Of a stretch of 64,000 bases of DNA, positions 9,566 through 18,089 are shown piece by piece (the stretch's first letter is position 1; each line of letters opens with the position of its first letter). Origin of the DNA: Roseinatronobacter bogoriensis DSM 18756 (GTDB lineage: Bacteria; Pseudomonadota; Alphaproteobacteria; Rhodobacterales; Rhodobacteraceae); contig NZ_SORN01000001.1 in NCBI RefSeq assembly GCF_004366635.1, positions 262,435 to 326,434 of the forward strand, in the 5' to 3' direction. The notes beneath the pieces are model-generated. The model did no database searches, was not told the origin of the DNA, and saw only the letters and a program-made list of their open reading frames with translations. Position numbers and translations under genes: made by a program.

Positions 9566-9637
9566 ATGGGAAATCTCGTTACGAAAACACAACTTCGCGT
9601 CGATTTACCTGAAGGTGACGGCCATGAAAAACACTGA
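9566..9637 (+). CDS. Possible 23-residue leader ORF overlapping the autotransporter start
   Basis: ATG at 9566 is preceded by a near-perfect ribosome site (GGGGAGGAG at 9550-9558) seven bases upstream, stronger than the site of the large gene that follows. The ORF encodes 23 residues with no hydrophobic stretch and ends with TGA at 9635-9637, 14 bases inside the autotransporter gene in another frame. The arrangement fits translational coupling or a regulatory leader; no conservation data are available, so this may be chance. Confidence 0.35.
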   Translation: MGNLVTKTQLRVDLPEGDGHEKH

Positions 9638-11975
9638 CACAACCAAACTTTTGAAGCAGAAGATTTCCGCATTCTTTTTGCTGGTCGGCTCTACCGCGCT
9701 GCCGGGGATGGCATTGGCGCATGGGAACAGCTATTCCGTCTGTCCGACAGACCCCATACCAGACAAGCAGATGTGCGCGCTGGGCTGGCCGGATACGCAT
9801 TCCGATCCTGACTTTGACCAGAAATATCATTTCTCGATCAGTGCGGATGGTAGCACCATTATCGGCAAGGTCGATTTCAACCGCGATGGCACGTATCGCG
9901 CGTTTCGCTGGATCAACAGCGGTTCTGGCATGCTGGATTTGGGCACGTTGAACAAGGACAATCTTGGCGCGGCTGACGCGGTTGCTGTCAGCGCCGATGG
10001 GTCGGTCATTGTGGGGCAGGCGGCAACAGATGACTTGCATGTTGGCCGTGCGTTTCGCTGGATGAATGATGGCAATGGCATGCTTGATCTTGGCTCTCTC
10101 AAGGGGGCGGACACAGGGTGGAGTTGGGCATCGTCAGTCAGCGCCGATGGATCCGTGATTGCCGGGCAGGCCGAAACGAGCGACCACAGCTCGCGCGCCT
10201 TTCGCTGGATGGATGACGGCAACGGGATGCTTGATCTGGGCACGCTGCGTGCCAGTGGTTCAGGCTGGAGCAATGCCTTGGGCGTCAGCGCCGACGGGAC
10301 GACGATCATTGGTCAGGCGAATACGGATGATCCCGGAAATCGTGCGTTTCGCTGGACAGAGGCCAAGGGCATGCAGGATCTGGGCACATTGCGCACCAGC
10401 AAGTCTGGCAATAGCTACGCCTTCGGGGTCAGCGCCGATGGCGCGGTGGTGGTCGGTCAGTCGGATGCTGATGGCGGCGTTGAGCGCGCCTTCCGCTGGA
10501 TGGATGACGGTAACGGCATGCTGGATCTTGGCTCTTTGCAGGGGCCGAATACCGGGTGGAGCTGGGCGGCCGGGGTCAGTGCGGATGGGACCGTGATTGC
10601 AGGGCATTCCTCTACCGATGACGGCGCAGGTCGTGCGTTTCGCTGGACGTTTGAGCAAGGCATGTACGATCTGGGCACATTGCGCCATGACAATACAGGT
10701 GGCAGCAATGCGCATGCTATCAGTGCCGATGGCGGTGTCATCATTGGACGGGCCGATACGGATGACCACAACGAACGGGCATTCCGCTGGAGCGATGATG
10801 GCAAGGGCATGATTGATCTGGGCACATTGCGCACGGATAATCTGGGCTGGAGTTACGCAAGCGCGGTCAGTGCAGATGGGTCTGTGATTACGGGCCTTGC
10901 AGAGGCAGACAGTCATCCCTCCAGCGCTGGCGGGGCAGGGCCAAGCTTTACCAGCCGCGCCTTTATCTGGCGCAGTGGCGTGATGCTGGACCATCTCAAT
11001 ACGGCAGCATCTGTTTTCAATACAGCGCAGGCCTTGGCTGCATCCAGCGCGTTTTACAGCCAATTGGCAGAATGGCAGATTGCTGACGAACTGGCGATTG
11101 AGGGGCCAGGCATCAGCCCGCGCGTGCCTGTTCTCTCGACACAAGGCACGGGGCTTGTTCCGCAAGGCCGCATGGCGCTGCGTTTCGGTGGGTCGTTGCG
11201 TGACACCAGCGGTGTTTCCACGACGGCTGGCGCGGATATATCGGTCGCTGTCGCTATGGGGGGCGGGTATACGCTGGGCGGTTTTCTGGACTTGTCGCGC
11301 GAAACCAACAGTCGTAGCCCGGTATCGCTGAGGGGCAGCTACCTGACGGCGGGCACATGGCTGCGCTACCGAGAGAACATTGACCGCACGGGGCTGACAT
11401 GGCGGATCGCGGCAAGCGCCGGGACTGGCCGGTTCGACGTGACGCGCCGGGATATTTTGCCCGGGACTGAACGCGGCGAAGGGCGCACGCGGATGCGCAA
11501 TGCGGCAATGAGCGCGGAGTTGGGCTATGGGTTTGCGCTGGGCAATGGGGTTGCAGTTCCCTTCGCGCGGCTGACGGGCACGCGCACAACACGCTCTGGC
11601 TATAATGAATCGAGTGCGCTTGCGTTCCCGCTCAGCTTCGATTCCTATCGTGAAACGGCGCTGGTGCTGACACTCGGGACGGATATGCGCTTTGCGGTAT
11701 CTGACCGGTCCAGCCTTGAAGTTGGGCTTGGTGTCAGCCACGACCTACGCCGTTCGATCGGAGATATTTCCGGGGCAAGCAGAATTAATGGGCTAGAAGA
11801 TTTCTCGATTTCCGGTCCATCCCTTGTCAATCGCACGCGGGGCTATGCGACAATGGGGTATGTCCACGGTCTCGAGGGGGGGGCTGCAATACGGGCAGAC
11901 CTGTCTGTGGCGCAATCCCCTTGGTCCAAGAAGCCCAAACTGGGCCTGCGGCTGGGATATGAGATGCGCTTCTGA
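9624..11975 (+). CDS. HAF-repeat autotransporter
   Basis: A 783-residue outer-membrane autotransporter. Signal peptide at 1-32 (ends PGMALAHG). Residues about 90-445 are seven full HAF repeats of about 48 residues, each starting RAFRW and containing GM-x-DLGTL and VSADGSVIVGQA, with a partial one at each end. The C-terminal part (about 520-783) is an autotransporter beta-barrel ending in a terminal phenylalanine (LGYEMRF), as expected for BAM recognition. HAF repeats form a predicted beta-propeller-like passenger of unknown function in marine and soil proteobacteria. The start at 9624 follows GAAGGTGA; upstream in-frame codons to 9399 lack a signal peptide. No partner gene is adjacent. Confidence 0.88.
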   Translation: MKNTDTTKLLKQKISAFFLLVGSTALPGMALAHGNSYSVCPTDPIPDKQMCALGWPDTHSDPDFDQKYHFSISADGSTIIGKVDFNRDGTYRAFRWINSGSGMLDLGTLNKDNLGAADAVAVSADGSVIVGQAATDDLHVGRAFRWMNDGNGMLDLGSLKGADTGWSWASSVSADGSVIAGQAETSDHSSRAFRWMDDGNGMLDLGTLRASGSGWSNALGVSADGTTIIGQANTDDPGNRAFRWTEAKGMQDLGTLRTSKSGNSYAFGVSADGAVVVGQSDADGGVERAFRWMDDGNGMLDLGSLQGPNTGWSWAAGVSADGTVIAGHSSTDDGAGRAFRWTFEQGMYDLGTLRHDNTGGSNAHAISADGGVIIGRADTDDHNERAFRWSDDGKGMIDLGTLRTDNLGWSYASAVSADGSVITGLAEADSHPSSAGGAGPSFTSRAFIWRSGVMLDHLNTAASVFNTAQALAASSAFYSQLAEWQIADELAIEGPGISPRVPVLSTQGTGLVPQGRMALRFGGSLRDTSGVSTTAGADISVAVAMGGGYTLGGFLDLSRETNSRSPVSLRGSYLTAGTWLRYRENIDRTGLTWRIAASAGTGRFDVTRRDILPGTERGEGRTRMRNAAMSAELGYGFALGNGVAVPFARLTGTRTTRSGYNESSALAFPLSFDSYRETALVLTLGTDMRFAVSDRSSLEVGLGVSHDLRRSIGDISGASRINGLEDFSISGPSLVNRTRGYATMGYVHGLEGGAAIRADLSVAQSPWSKKPKLGLRLGYEMRF

Positions 11976-12054
11976 GTGTGGACGGGGTCGCTGCGGGCAT
12001 CACAAAACACAGTAGCTTGATTCCGGCGGCACACATGCTGGTTGTTGCAGGTAT

Positions 12055-12091
12055 CGGGGGTGAAAACCGACATAACAGGGATTCACCCCCG
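12055..12091. terminator. Hairpin between convergent genes
   Basis: A perfect 10-bp inverted repeat (CGGGGGTGAA at 12055-12064 and TTCACCCCCG at 12082-12091, 17-base loop) lies between the convergent autotransporter and hydrolase genes. No clear T-tract on either side, so bidirectional termination is inferred from position. Confidence 0.5.
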
Positions 12092-12136
12092 CATTTCTGA
12101 ACGGCAGATCAACGGCGTTTGAGTTGGTTGGTTCCG

Positions 12137-12892
12137 TCAGGCGGGGTCAAGAAAATCCTGCACGATTGCATTGAACAGTTTGGGCTTTTCCATATGCGCC
12201 GCATGGCTTGCGTCCGCAATGACGCTAAGTTCTGCACCCGGAATTCCGTTCCACAACGCGTTGATCTGGGGCCAGCGATAAGAACGGTCGCGGTCGCCCC
12301 ATAAAATACGGCAGGGCATCGAAAGCTGCGGCAGGGCGGCCCGACCGTCCCAGTCGCGCATTGCGATCAGCGCGTTATGCGCGGCTGTGGGGTGGGCCAT
12401 GCGGGCAAAGCCTCGGGTCGGGCCATAGCCCGGCGCAGCGTTGCCATCGCGAAACCATGTTGCACTGATCCGGTCGGCGGTCGCCTCAACCCCATCGGCT
12501 TCCAGCCGCGCCATTGATGTCTCGATGGGTTCGAACCGGTCGGGCATTAGCCCCAGAGGTCCGGTGCCATAGAGCAACAGGGCATCAATACGGTCTGTGT
12601 GACGTGCAGCAATTTCCTGCACGATCATCCCGCCCATGCTATGCCCGAGCAGGGTGAAATTCCCGACCCCAAGCCCGTCGATGCATGCCATGACGGCTGC
12701 GGCAAAATCTGCTATGCGCCTGGGGCCTGTATGGGCGGCGGCCTGACCAAACCCCGGCAGATCGGGGGCAATCACATCATGTGTTCCCGCGAAAGCGTCA
12801 AGCTGATCTTGCCATTGCGCGCTTGCGCCAAGATAGCCATGAACCAGCACCAGTGGTTTTCCGGTGCCCGCGCGCAGATAGGGTAGGGTCAT
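12137..12892 (-). CDS. Alpha/beta hydrolase
   Basis: A 251-residue soluble alpha/beta-hydrolase-fold enzyme. Nucleophile elbow GHSMGG with Ser85, oxyanion region LVHGYLG at 16-22, catalytic aspartate probably in WGDRDRS and histidine in ADASHAAHMEKP. Similar proteins are annotated as 3-oxoadipate enol-lactonase-like or MhpC-like hydrolases, but substrate cannot be told. Its ATG is three bases from the stop of the TRAP large permease, so it is the last gene of the TRAP / PLP-enzyme operon and probably acts on the imported compound or a product of it. Confidence 0.85.
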   Translation of the reverse strand: MTLPYLRAGTGKPLVLVHGYLGASAQWQDQLDAFAGTHDVIAPDLPGFGQAAAHTGPRRIADFAAAVMACIDGLGVGNFTLLGHSMGGMIVQEIAARHTDRIDALLLYGTGPLGLMPDRFEPIETSMARLEADGVEATADRISATWFRDGNAAPGYGPTRGFARMAHPTAAHNALIAMRDWDGRAALPQLSMPCRILWGDRDRSYRWPQINALWNGIPGAELSVIADASHAAHMEKPKLFNAIVQDFLDPA

Positions 12893-12895
12893 CGT

Positions 12896-14200
12896 TTAGC
12901 GTACCTGTTGGGGCAGCCACAGGGCGGCTTGCGGGAACATGATCATCACCCCGACAAGAATGACCAGCGCACCGATAAAGGGAAGCGCGCCGACAATCAC
13001 ATCTGGCACTGATACCTTGCCCCTGCTGATTCCTGAAATCACATACAGGTTCAGGCCCACAGGTGGCGTAAGGACAGCAATTTCCATTGTGATGGTATAG
13101 ATGATGCCGAACCAGATCAGATCGAACCCGGCTGCAAGAATTAGTGGAATGATGACTGGCAGCGTGATGAAGGTCATCGAGACGGGTTCCAGAAACATGC
13201 CCAGCGCAATGTAGAACAGGATCACCATCGCCAGCACCATATAGGGTGACAGTTCGAACGACAGAAATAGCGCGGTGAATTGCTGCGGAACCCGGTAGTA
13301 GTTCAGCACAAACCCAAACAGCACGCCTGCTGATAGCAGCAGGCCCAGATACCCCATCGTGCGCATGGTTGCCATCAGCGCCTCCACAAAGCCCGTCCAA
13401 CGCAGCCCGCCTACACCCACAGCAAGCGCCACAGTGACCAGCGCGGCAATTGCGGCAGCTTCGGTCGGGGTGGCAATGCCGCCATAGATCGACACGGTAA
13501 TCACGCCACCGATGACAATGATCGGGCCTAGTGAAACAGCAATCTGGATCAGCCGCAAACGTGGCCCCATATCGCGGTCGGGCACGTCCTGGGGGCGCAG
13601 TCTGGCCCAGATCAGCACCACGATCACAAAGAGCGAGGCAAGCATCAGACCGGGAATGACCCCTGCCATGAAAAGCTGTCCGATCGACTGGTCGGTGACG
13701 ATGCCATAGAACAACAGGATCAGGCTGGGGGGCAGCAGGACGCTTAGCGTTCCGCCTGCGGCAAGCACGCCGCTGGCCAGTTGCCGCCCATAGCCCAGAC
13801 GCAGCATCTCAGGCAATGCCACGCCACCGATGGTCAGCGATCCGACCATGGAAGACCCCGAAACGGCCCCGAACCCCGCACAGGCCCCGATCGACCCATA
13901 GGCCGCCGACCCCCTGATCGGCACGCCGCGATGCAGGAACATATACAGGTTTGCCCCGATATTGGACCGGCTGATCAGTTCACCAAGGAAGACGAACAGC
14001 GGCACAGCAAGCAGAATATAATTGATCCAGACGCCCCATAGCTTCAGTTGCGCAGAGACCAGCGAGGTGTTGAAGGTCTGGATCTGCCACAGGAAGGGCA
14101 GGGAAGCCGCCGCCAGCGCAAAGGGGATCGGCAGGCCGAGTGCAATCAGCAAGATCAACAGGCCCATCAGGCCAAGGGCGACCTCATACCATTCCATCAT
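12896..14200 (-). CDS. TRAP transporter large permease (DctM-type)
   Basis: A 434-residue inner-membrane protein, the ion-coupled transport subunit of a tripartite ATP-independent periplasmic transporter. About twelve hydrophobic segments, with the family stretches VSGSSMVGSLTIGG and the repeated TPPVGLNLYVISG near the C-terminus. The start is ATG 14200, three bases after AGGAGG; ATG 14197 directly follows and is equally possible. It overlaps the small permease gene by 17 bases. Operon order: PLP enzyme, binding protein, small permease, large permease, hydrolase. Confidence 0.93.
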   Translation of the reverse strand: MMEWYEVALGLMGLLILLIALGLPIPFALAAASLPFLWQIQTFNTSLVSAQLKLWGVWINYILLAVPLFVFLGELISRSNIGANLYMFLHRGVPIRGSAAYGSIGACAGFGAVSGSSMVGSLTIGGVALPEMLRLGYGRQLASGVLAAGGTLSVLLPPSLILLFYGIVTDQSIGQLFMAGVIPGLMLASLFVIVVLIWARLRPQDVPDRDMGPRLRLIQIAVSLGPIIVIGGVITVSIYGGIATPTEAAAIAALVTVALAVGVGGLRWTGFVEALMATMRTMGYLGLLLSAGVLFGFVLNYYRVPQQFTALFLSFELSPYMVLAMVILFYIALGMFLEPVSMTFITLPVIIPLILAAGFDLIWFGIIYTITMEIAVLTPPVGLNLYVISGISRGKVSVPDVIVGALPFIGALVILVGVMIMFPQAALWLPQQVR

Positions 14201-14714
14201 CGGCCTCCTTTTGTGTGGCGGGGGGTGGGCGCAGGGCAATCTGCAACAGACGCAACGCAGCGTAGACAGTGAAGACGATCAGCGACGCTGCGGCGACACC
14301 CCAGAACATGTAACGCGGCCAGTTCAGAATCTCGGATGACGCGCCAGAGTTAAAGGCGCGCAATGTTGCGTAGGTGGTGGTGATCGAAAAGAAGACGCCG
14401 ATCAGAAGCATGATCAACCCGTTGAACAGCAGAACGAGTTTTTGCAGGCCCGGCTTGAATGTGTCGGTCAGCAAGGTAACGCGCGGATAGGAATCCTCGC
14501 GCATGGCATAGGCCAGACCCAGCAGCGCGACTGGAAATAGCAGCAGCGCGGTTGCCTCGGTCACCATGCGGTCAGGGCGACCGATGGCATAGCGCATGAA
14601 TACGCCATAGCTGATCCAGAGCATCTGGACGACGATGATCAGCGACCCGATAGCGGCCAGCCCCACGACCAGCCATTCAACAGTTTTCGCCGCTCTATCA
14701 ATTAGTCTGAGCAT
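14184..14714 (-). CDS. TRAP transporter small permease (DctQ-type)
   Basis: A 176-residue membrane protein with four hydrophobic helices, the small subunit that pairs with the DctM-type protein encoded next. The family signature is seen in the first half, with the second helix followed by the VFMRYAIGRPDRMVTEATAL segment. Ends inside the start of the large permease gene (17-base overlap), which indicates coupled translation. Confidence 0.9.
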   Translation of the reverse strand: MLRLIDRAAKTVEWLVVGLAAIGSLIIVVQMLWISYGVFMRYAIGRPDRMVTEATALLLFPVALLGLAYAMREDSYPRVTLLTDTFKPGLQKLVLLFNGLIMLLIGVFFSITTTYATLRAFNSGASSEILNWPRYMFWGVAAASLIVFTVYAALRLLQIALRPPPATQKEADDGMV

Positions 14715-14760
14715 GAGAACCTCTGTGCTGGTGGGGGCTGGCGGATTTCAGGATTATGCC

Positions 14761-15744
14761 TCAGAGCTGGTGTTGCGCAAACAGCGCCCGGACCTGGTCG
14801 GCCAGTTCCGGTCCGCAAGCGGCATCAACTTCCTCGGTCCATTGCGCCGCGATTTCGGAAATCATCGCATTCCGCTCATCGCGCGAGATCGAGACCGCCG
14901 CGCCACCGCCTTTCATGACCGCATTGCCGACCTGCCCATCAATCCAGTCTTCATACAGCGGCTGCAACCAAGCTTCGGTTTCGGCCCCAGCTTCCAACAG
15001 TGCTGTCTGATCTTCCTCTGACAGGCTGTTGAAGCGGTCAAGATTCATCATGTACTGGATATTGCCGTAAAACAGGCTGGCATTCACCATATACGGCATG
15101 ACATTCCACAGTTGCCATGAACTGTAGGTCGCCACACCCATATTGATGCCGTTGACCACACCGCGTTCGGCAGACTGGAACACCTCGCCCGGCGCGATAA
15201 AGACAGGCTGGCCGCCCCATGTCTCGATCATCATGCTGACCAGCGGACCGATGGAGCGCACAAGCATTCCGTCAAGATTGCTCAGGCTGTCGATCGGACC
15301 CTGAAACCACCATTCCTGATCATAGGAATAATTCGAGTTGATGATCGGGATCAGCCCGACTTCGGCAGCTTCTGGCGCGATCAGCTCTGCGTAGGCAGCA
15401 TCAAGCCCGATCTGATCTTCCAGATCAATTGCAGCCGGATAGAGTGACGTCACGCGGTAGCAGGGCAGGCGCGTATCTGCTGAAATCCAGCTTATGTCCG
15501 CCACGCCGCCCTGAAGGGCGTCAACACCATCCGACCAGCCATGCAATGTCGAAGAGGGGAAGATATCGACAGTGATACGGCCATCTGTCTTTTCGGCCAC
15601 CAGTTCCGCGAATTTGGCAAAGCCCTGATAGCGGATGTCTGTTTCATTGACATAGGTTGAGAGGCGGATTGTCTCAGCCTGCGCAGTGCTGGCCAGAAGT
15701 GCGCCCATCAGAGAAAATGCAAGCAGCTTTGTCTGTGTCGACAT
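14761..15744 (-). CDS. TRAP transporter substrate-binding protein (DctP-type)
   Basis: A 327-residue periplasmic binding protein with a signal peptide (cleavage after ASTAQA, about residue 23) and a DctP fold beginning ETIRLSTYVNE. The conserved ligand-carboxylate arginine of the family is probably in MLVRSIG. GGAG lies six bases before the ATG. Substrate is not known; neighbouring PLP enzyme of the D-cysteine desulfhydrase / L-cysteate sulfo-lyase family makes a sulfur-containing or sulfonated amino acid a reasonable guess. Confidence 0.9.
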   Translation of the reverse strand: MSTQTKLLAFSLMGALLASTAQAETIRLSTYVNETDIRYQGFAKFAELVAEKTDGRITVDIFPSSTLHGWSDGVDALQGGVADISWISADTRLPCYRVTSLYPAAIDLEDQIGLDAAYAELIAPEAAEVGLIPIINSNYSYDQEWWFQGPIDSLSNLDGMLVRSIGPLVSMMIETWGGQPVFIAPGEVFQSAERGVVNGINMGVATYSSWQLWNVMPYMVNASLFYGNIQYMMNLDRFNSLSEEDQTALLEAGAETEAWLQPLYEDWIDGQVGNAVMKGGGAAVSISRDERNAMISEIAAQWTEEVDAACGPELADQVRALFAQHQL

Positions 15745-15782
15745 GTCGATCTCCGTTGTTGAACATTTTTGTTTCGGGCCGC

Positions 15783-16793
15783 TCAGGCAGCCTTCTGGTT
15801 ATTGAACAGATGGCCATAGGCGAATAGCGCCACGGATCCGCCTGTGTGCAGGAACACCACACGATCGGTTTTCCTGAATGCGCCTGCGCGGATCATCGCG
15901 ACCAGCCCGGCAAAGCCCTTGCCCGAATAAACCGGGTCCAGCAGGATCCCCTCCAGCCGCGCCAGCAAGAGCATTGCCTCGACCATTTCGTCGGTGGGTT
16001 GGCCGTATCCTGGCCCGACCTGTTCGTCATAAGCAACGACCATCTCGCGCGGCAGGGTGCCGCGCGCGCCGATCAATTCAGCCGTGCGCACGGCCAGTGC
16101 GTGTACATTGTCGATCTGCTTTGTCTTGGGTGCGCGCACGGAATATCCGGTCACGGGGATCGGCGCATTCATGGCGAAAAGCCCCGCCAGAAGTCCTGCC
16201 TGTGTGCCGGCGCTGCCGGTTGCATGTACAATATGGTCGATGCGCAGGCTGGCAGCATCGGCTTGGGCAACCAGTTCTTCCGCGCAGGCAGCATATCCCA
16301 ATGCGCCAACCGGATTTGAACCGCCACCCGGGATCACATAGGGCTTGCGCCCTTGTGCGCGCAGCTTTTCGGCCAACGCCTCGGCTTCGGCATTCATGTC
16401 CAGCCCTTCAGGGCGGAAATCGAAACTGCATTCCATCATCACGTCCAGCAAGACATTTCCGGCCGTTTCATAGTCGGCGCCCTGGTTCGTCACCCGCCGT
16501 TCCAGCAGCGCGTGGCATTGCAGACCGGCACGGCAGGCCGCAGCCGCTGTCTGGCGTACATGGTTCGATTGTGTGGCCCCTTGCGTAACGAGTGTATCGG
16601 CCCCCTTGGCCAGCGCATCGGCAACAAGAAATTCCAGCTTGCGGGTCTTGTTCCCGCCCGAGGCAAGGCCCGTGCAATCATCCCGCTTGATCCAGATTTC
16701 CGGCCCGCCAAGCGCCTCGCTCAGCCGGTCTAGGCGTTCCAGTGGTGTCGGGAAATGGCCAAGCCTGTATCTTGGAAACCGCGCGAGATGCAT
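15783..16793 (-). CDS. PLP-dependent D-cysteine desulfhydrase / L-cysteate sulfo-lyase family enzyme
   Basis: A 336-residue fold-type II PLP enzyme. The Schiff-base lysine lies in SGGNKTRKLEF (Lys49), with TQGATQSNH binding the phosphate and the C-terminal HTGGSVALF motif. The family covers ACC deaminase, D-cysteine desulfhydrase and L-cysteate sulfo-lyase (CuyA of marine Rhodobacteraceae), which cleave cysteine-type substrates to pyruvate, ammonia and sulfide or sulfite. The N-terminus and the Rhodobacteraceae context resemble CuyA, but sequence alone does not separate the activities. First gene of the operon with a TRAP transporter and faces a LysR regulator; start at 16793 after AGGAAT. 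Confidence 0.82.
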   Translation of the reverse strand: MHLARFPRYRLGHFPTPLERLDRLSEALGGPEIWIKRDDCTGLASGGNKTRKLEFLVADALAKGADTLVTQGATQSNHVRQTAAAACRAGLQCHALLERRVTNQGADYETAGNVLLDVMMECSFDFRPEGLDMNAEAEALAEKLRAQGRKPYVIPGGGSNPVGALGYAACAEELVAQADAASLRIDHIVHATGSAGTQAGLLAGLFAMNAPIPVTGYSVRAPKTKQIDNVHALAVRTAELIGARGTLPREMVVAYDEQVGPGYGQPTDEMVEAMLLLARLEGILLDPVYSGKGFAGLVAMIRAGAFRKTDRVVFLHTGGSVALFAYGHLFNNQKAA

Positions 16794-16870
16794 GATGTTA
16801 TTCCTATATCGCTTCTAGTAATATGTAGAACACTGAATTTATGGCTATTCAAATGCCAATATATTCAATT

Positions 16871-16891
16871 AATATGCATAAAACGCATATT
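16871..16891. promoter_or_regulatory. LysR-type operator candidate in the divergent promoter region
   Basis: A perfect 7-bp inverted repeat, AATATGC at 16871-16877 and GCATATT at 16885-16891 separated by seven bases, containing a T-N11-A core typical of LysR-type regulator sites. It lies 11 bp before the lysR start and about 80 bp before the PLP enzyme start in an AT-rich divergent promoter region. Function is inferred from form and position. Confidence 0.6.
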
Positions 16892-16901
16892 TGGGGGTGG
16901 A

Positions 16902-17801
16902 ATGCGCCTTGAATGGATAGATGATATTCTCGCTGTGGCAGAGCATGGTTCGTTTCAGGCGGCCTGCGAAAAGCGAAATGTCTCGCAGCCCGCTTTCTCG
17001 CGCCGGATCCGTCAGATAGAATTGGCGTTGGGGGTGGCGCTGTTTGACAGGAGCGCGCGGCCAGCGCGTCTTTCGGCGCATGTTAATGATCAGCTTGATC
17101 GTATGCGCGAGTTGTCTGCCGGGCTGCGCGATTTGACCGGGGCCTTGCGCGATACCGAAGGAACGCGCCGCAGACGGATTGTCATTGCATCGCAACATGC
17201 GATTGCGGCAACCTCAACCCCCGAGATTATCGGGCGCTTTGCCGATCTTGATATTGATACGCGTCTGCGGTCCGCGAATCGCGATGATTGTCTGGCTCAG
17301 ATTATGACGCGCCGCGCGGATATTGCCTTTATCCACGATGTTGCTGGTGCGCAGGAAATCCCCGGTTCCGATTTTCTGGAGATTGTCCAGATCGGGACAG
17401 AAGCGTTGATCCCTGTCTATGCAAGCGACCATCTTCAGGCGCTGAACCAATCGTATGAAAAGGGCGAGTTGCCGGTTATCGCCTATCCGGCTGATGTCTT
17501 TTTGGGGCAAGTGCAACGCAGGTTCGTGTTTCCGCGGCTTACCCGTCTTGGTCGCGTCCGGCCCCGACTTGAAACCGCGCTGACCCTTGCGGCATTGGAG
17601 TTCGCACGAACGGGGTTCGCCGTCGCATGGATTCCAGAGCCGCTTGCGCGCGCCGAAATCGCGGGCGGTCGGCTGGTCAATCTAAGCTCGACCCTGCCAT
17701 CAATCACGATGACGCTGATTGCCGCACGTCTCAACGACACGGTAAGCCCACTGGCAGGTGATGTCTGGGAGCGGATTCGGGCCCTGGCGCAGGACGTGTG
17801 A
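16902..17801 (+). CDS. LysR family transcriptional regulator
   Basis: A 299-residue regulator with an N-terminal winged helix-turn-helix (residues 5-60, including GSFQAACEKRNVSQPAFSRR) and a periplasmic-binding-protein-like effector domain. The start at 16902 follows GGGGGTGG. An extended upstream frame (from 16755) is antisense to the divergent gene and is not used. Divergent orientation from the TRAP/PLP operon, with a palindrome between, indicates that it controls that operon in response to its substrate. Confidence 0.9.
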   Translation: MRLEWIDDILAVAEHGSFQAACEKRNVSQPAFSRRIRQIELALGVALFDRSARPARLSAHVNDQLDRMRELSAGLRDLTGALRDTEGTRRRRIVIASQHAIAATSTPEIIGRFADLDIDTRLRSANRDDCLAQIMTRRADIAFIHDVAGAQEIPGSDFLEIVQIGTEALIPVYASDHLQALNQSYEKGELPVIAYPADVFLGQVQRRFVFPRLTRLGRVRPRLETALTLAALEFARTGFAVAWIPEPLARAEIAGGRLVNLSSTLPSITMTLIAARLNDTVSPLAGDVWERIRALAQDV

Positions 17802-18001
17802 ACCTTAGCCATCCGGTCGAAACGGTGACAGGGAATGCCGAATGGTGCCAGCCAAGGGCGGGGCGAAGGCAAGCGTTGCATATAGAATATTTGTTTAACT
17901 AGGGCGGCCTTCAGGTCATTTTACGAACAAAACTAATTTAATCTACGCAATAAAAAAACCTTGCCTATGGGTATGCTTTTATGGAACGCTATCGTTATTG
18001 C

Positions 18002-18029
18002 AAGGCAATTCGCGTTGTTTAATTGCCTT
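18002..18029. promoter_or_regulatory. Inverted repeat upstream of amidohydrolase operon
   Basis: AAGGCAATT at 18002-18010 and AATTGCCTT at 18021-18029 form a perfect 9-bp inverted repeat around a 10-base spacer, in an AT-rich leader 60 bp before the amidohydrolase start. It could be a repressor site, or an RNA hairpin in the leader. It also could terminate nothing on the plus strand because no T-run follows. Confidence 0.45.
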
Positions 18030-18089
18030 AGCGTGTTGCGTAATCCCCATTTTTTTACCTGATCGCCACTTAGCAGCGAGGATTTTGAT

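Noticed and set aside
9893..10970. Regular repeats resembling a CRISPR-like or tandem array
   Set aside because: Repeat unit is about 144 bp, in frame, and codes HAF protein repeats; there are no spacer-like unique segments.
10260..11741. 493-codon open frame on the minus strand
   Set aside because: Antisense to the HAF autotransporter; the length follows from the repetitive GC-rich coding strand, the translation is Arg/His/Pro-rich and lacks any domain.
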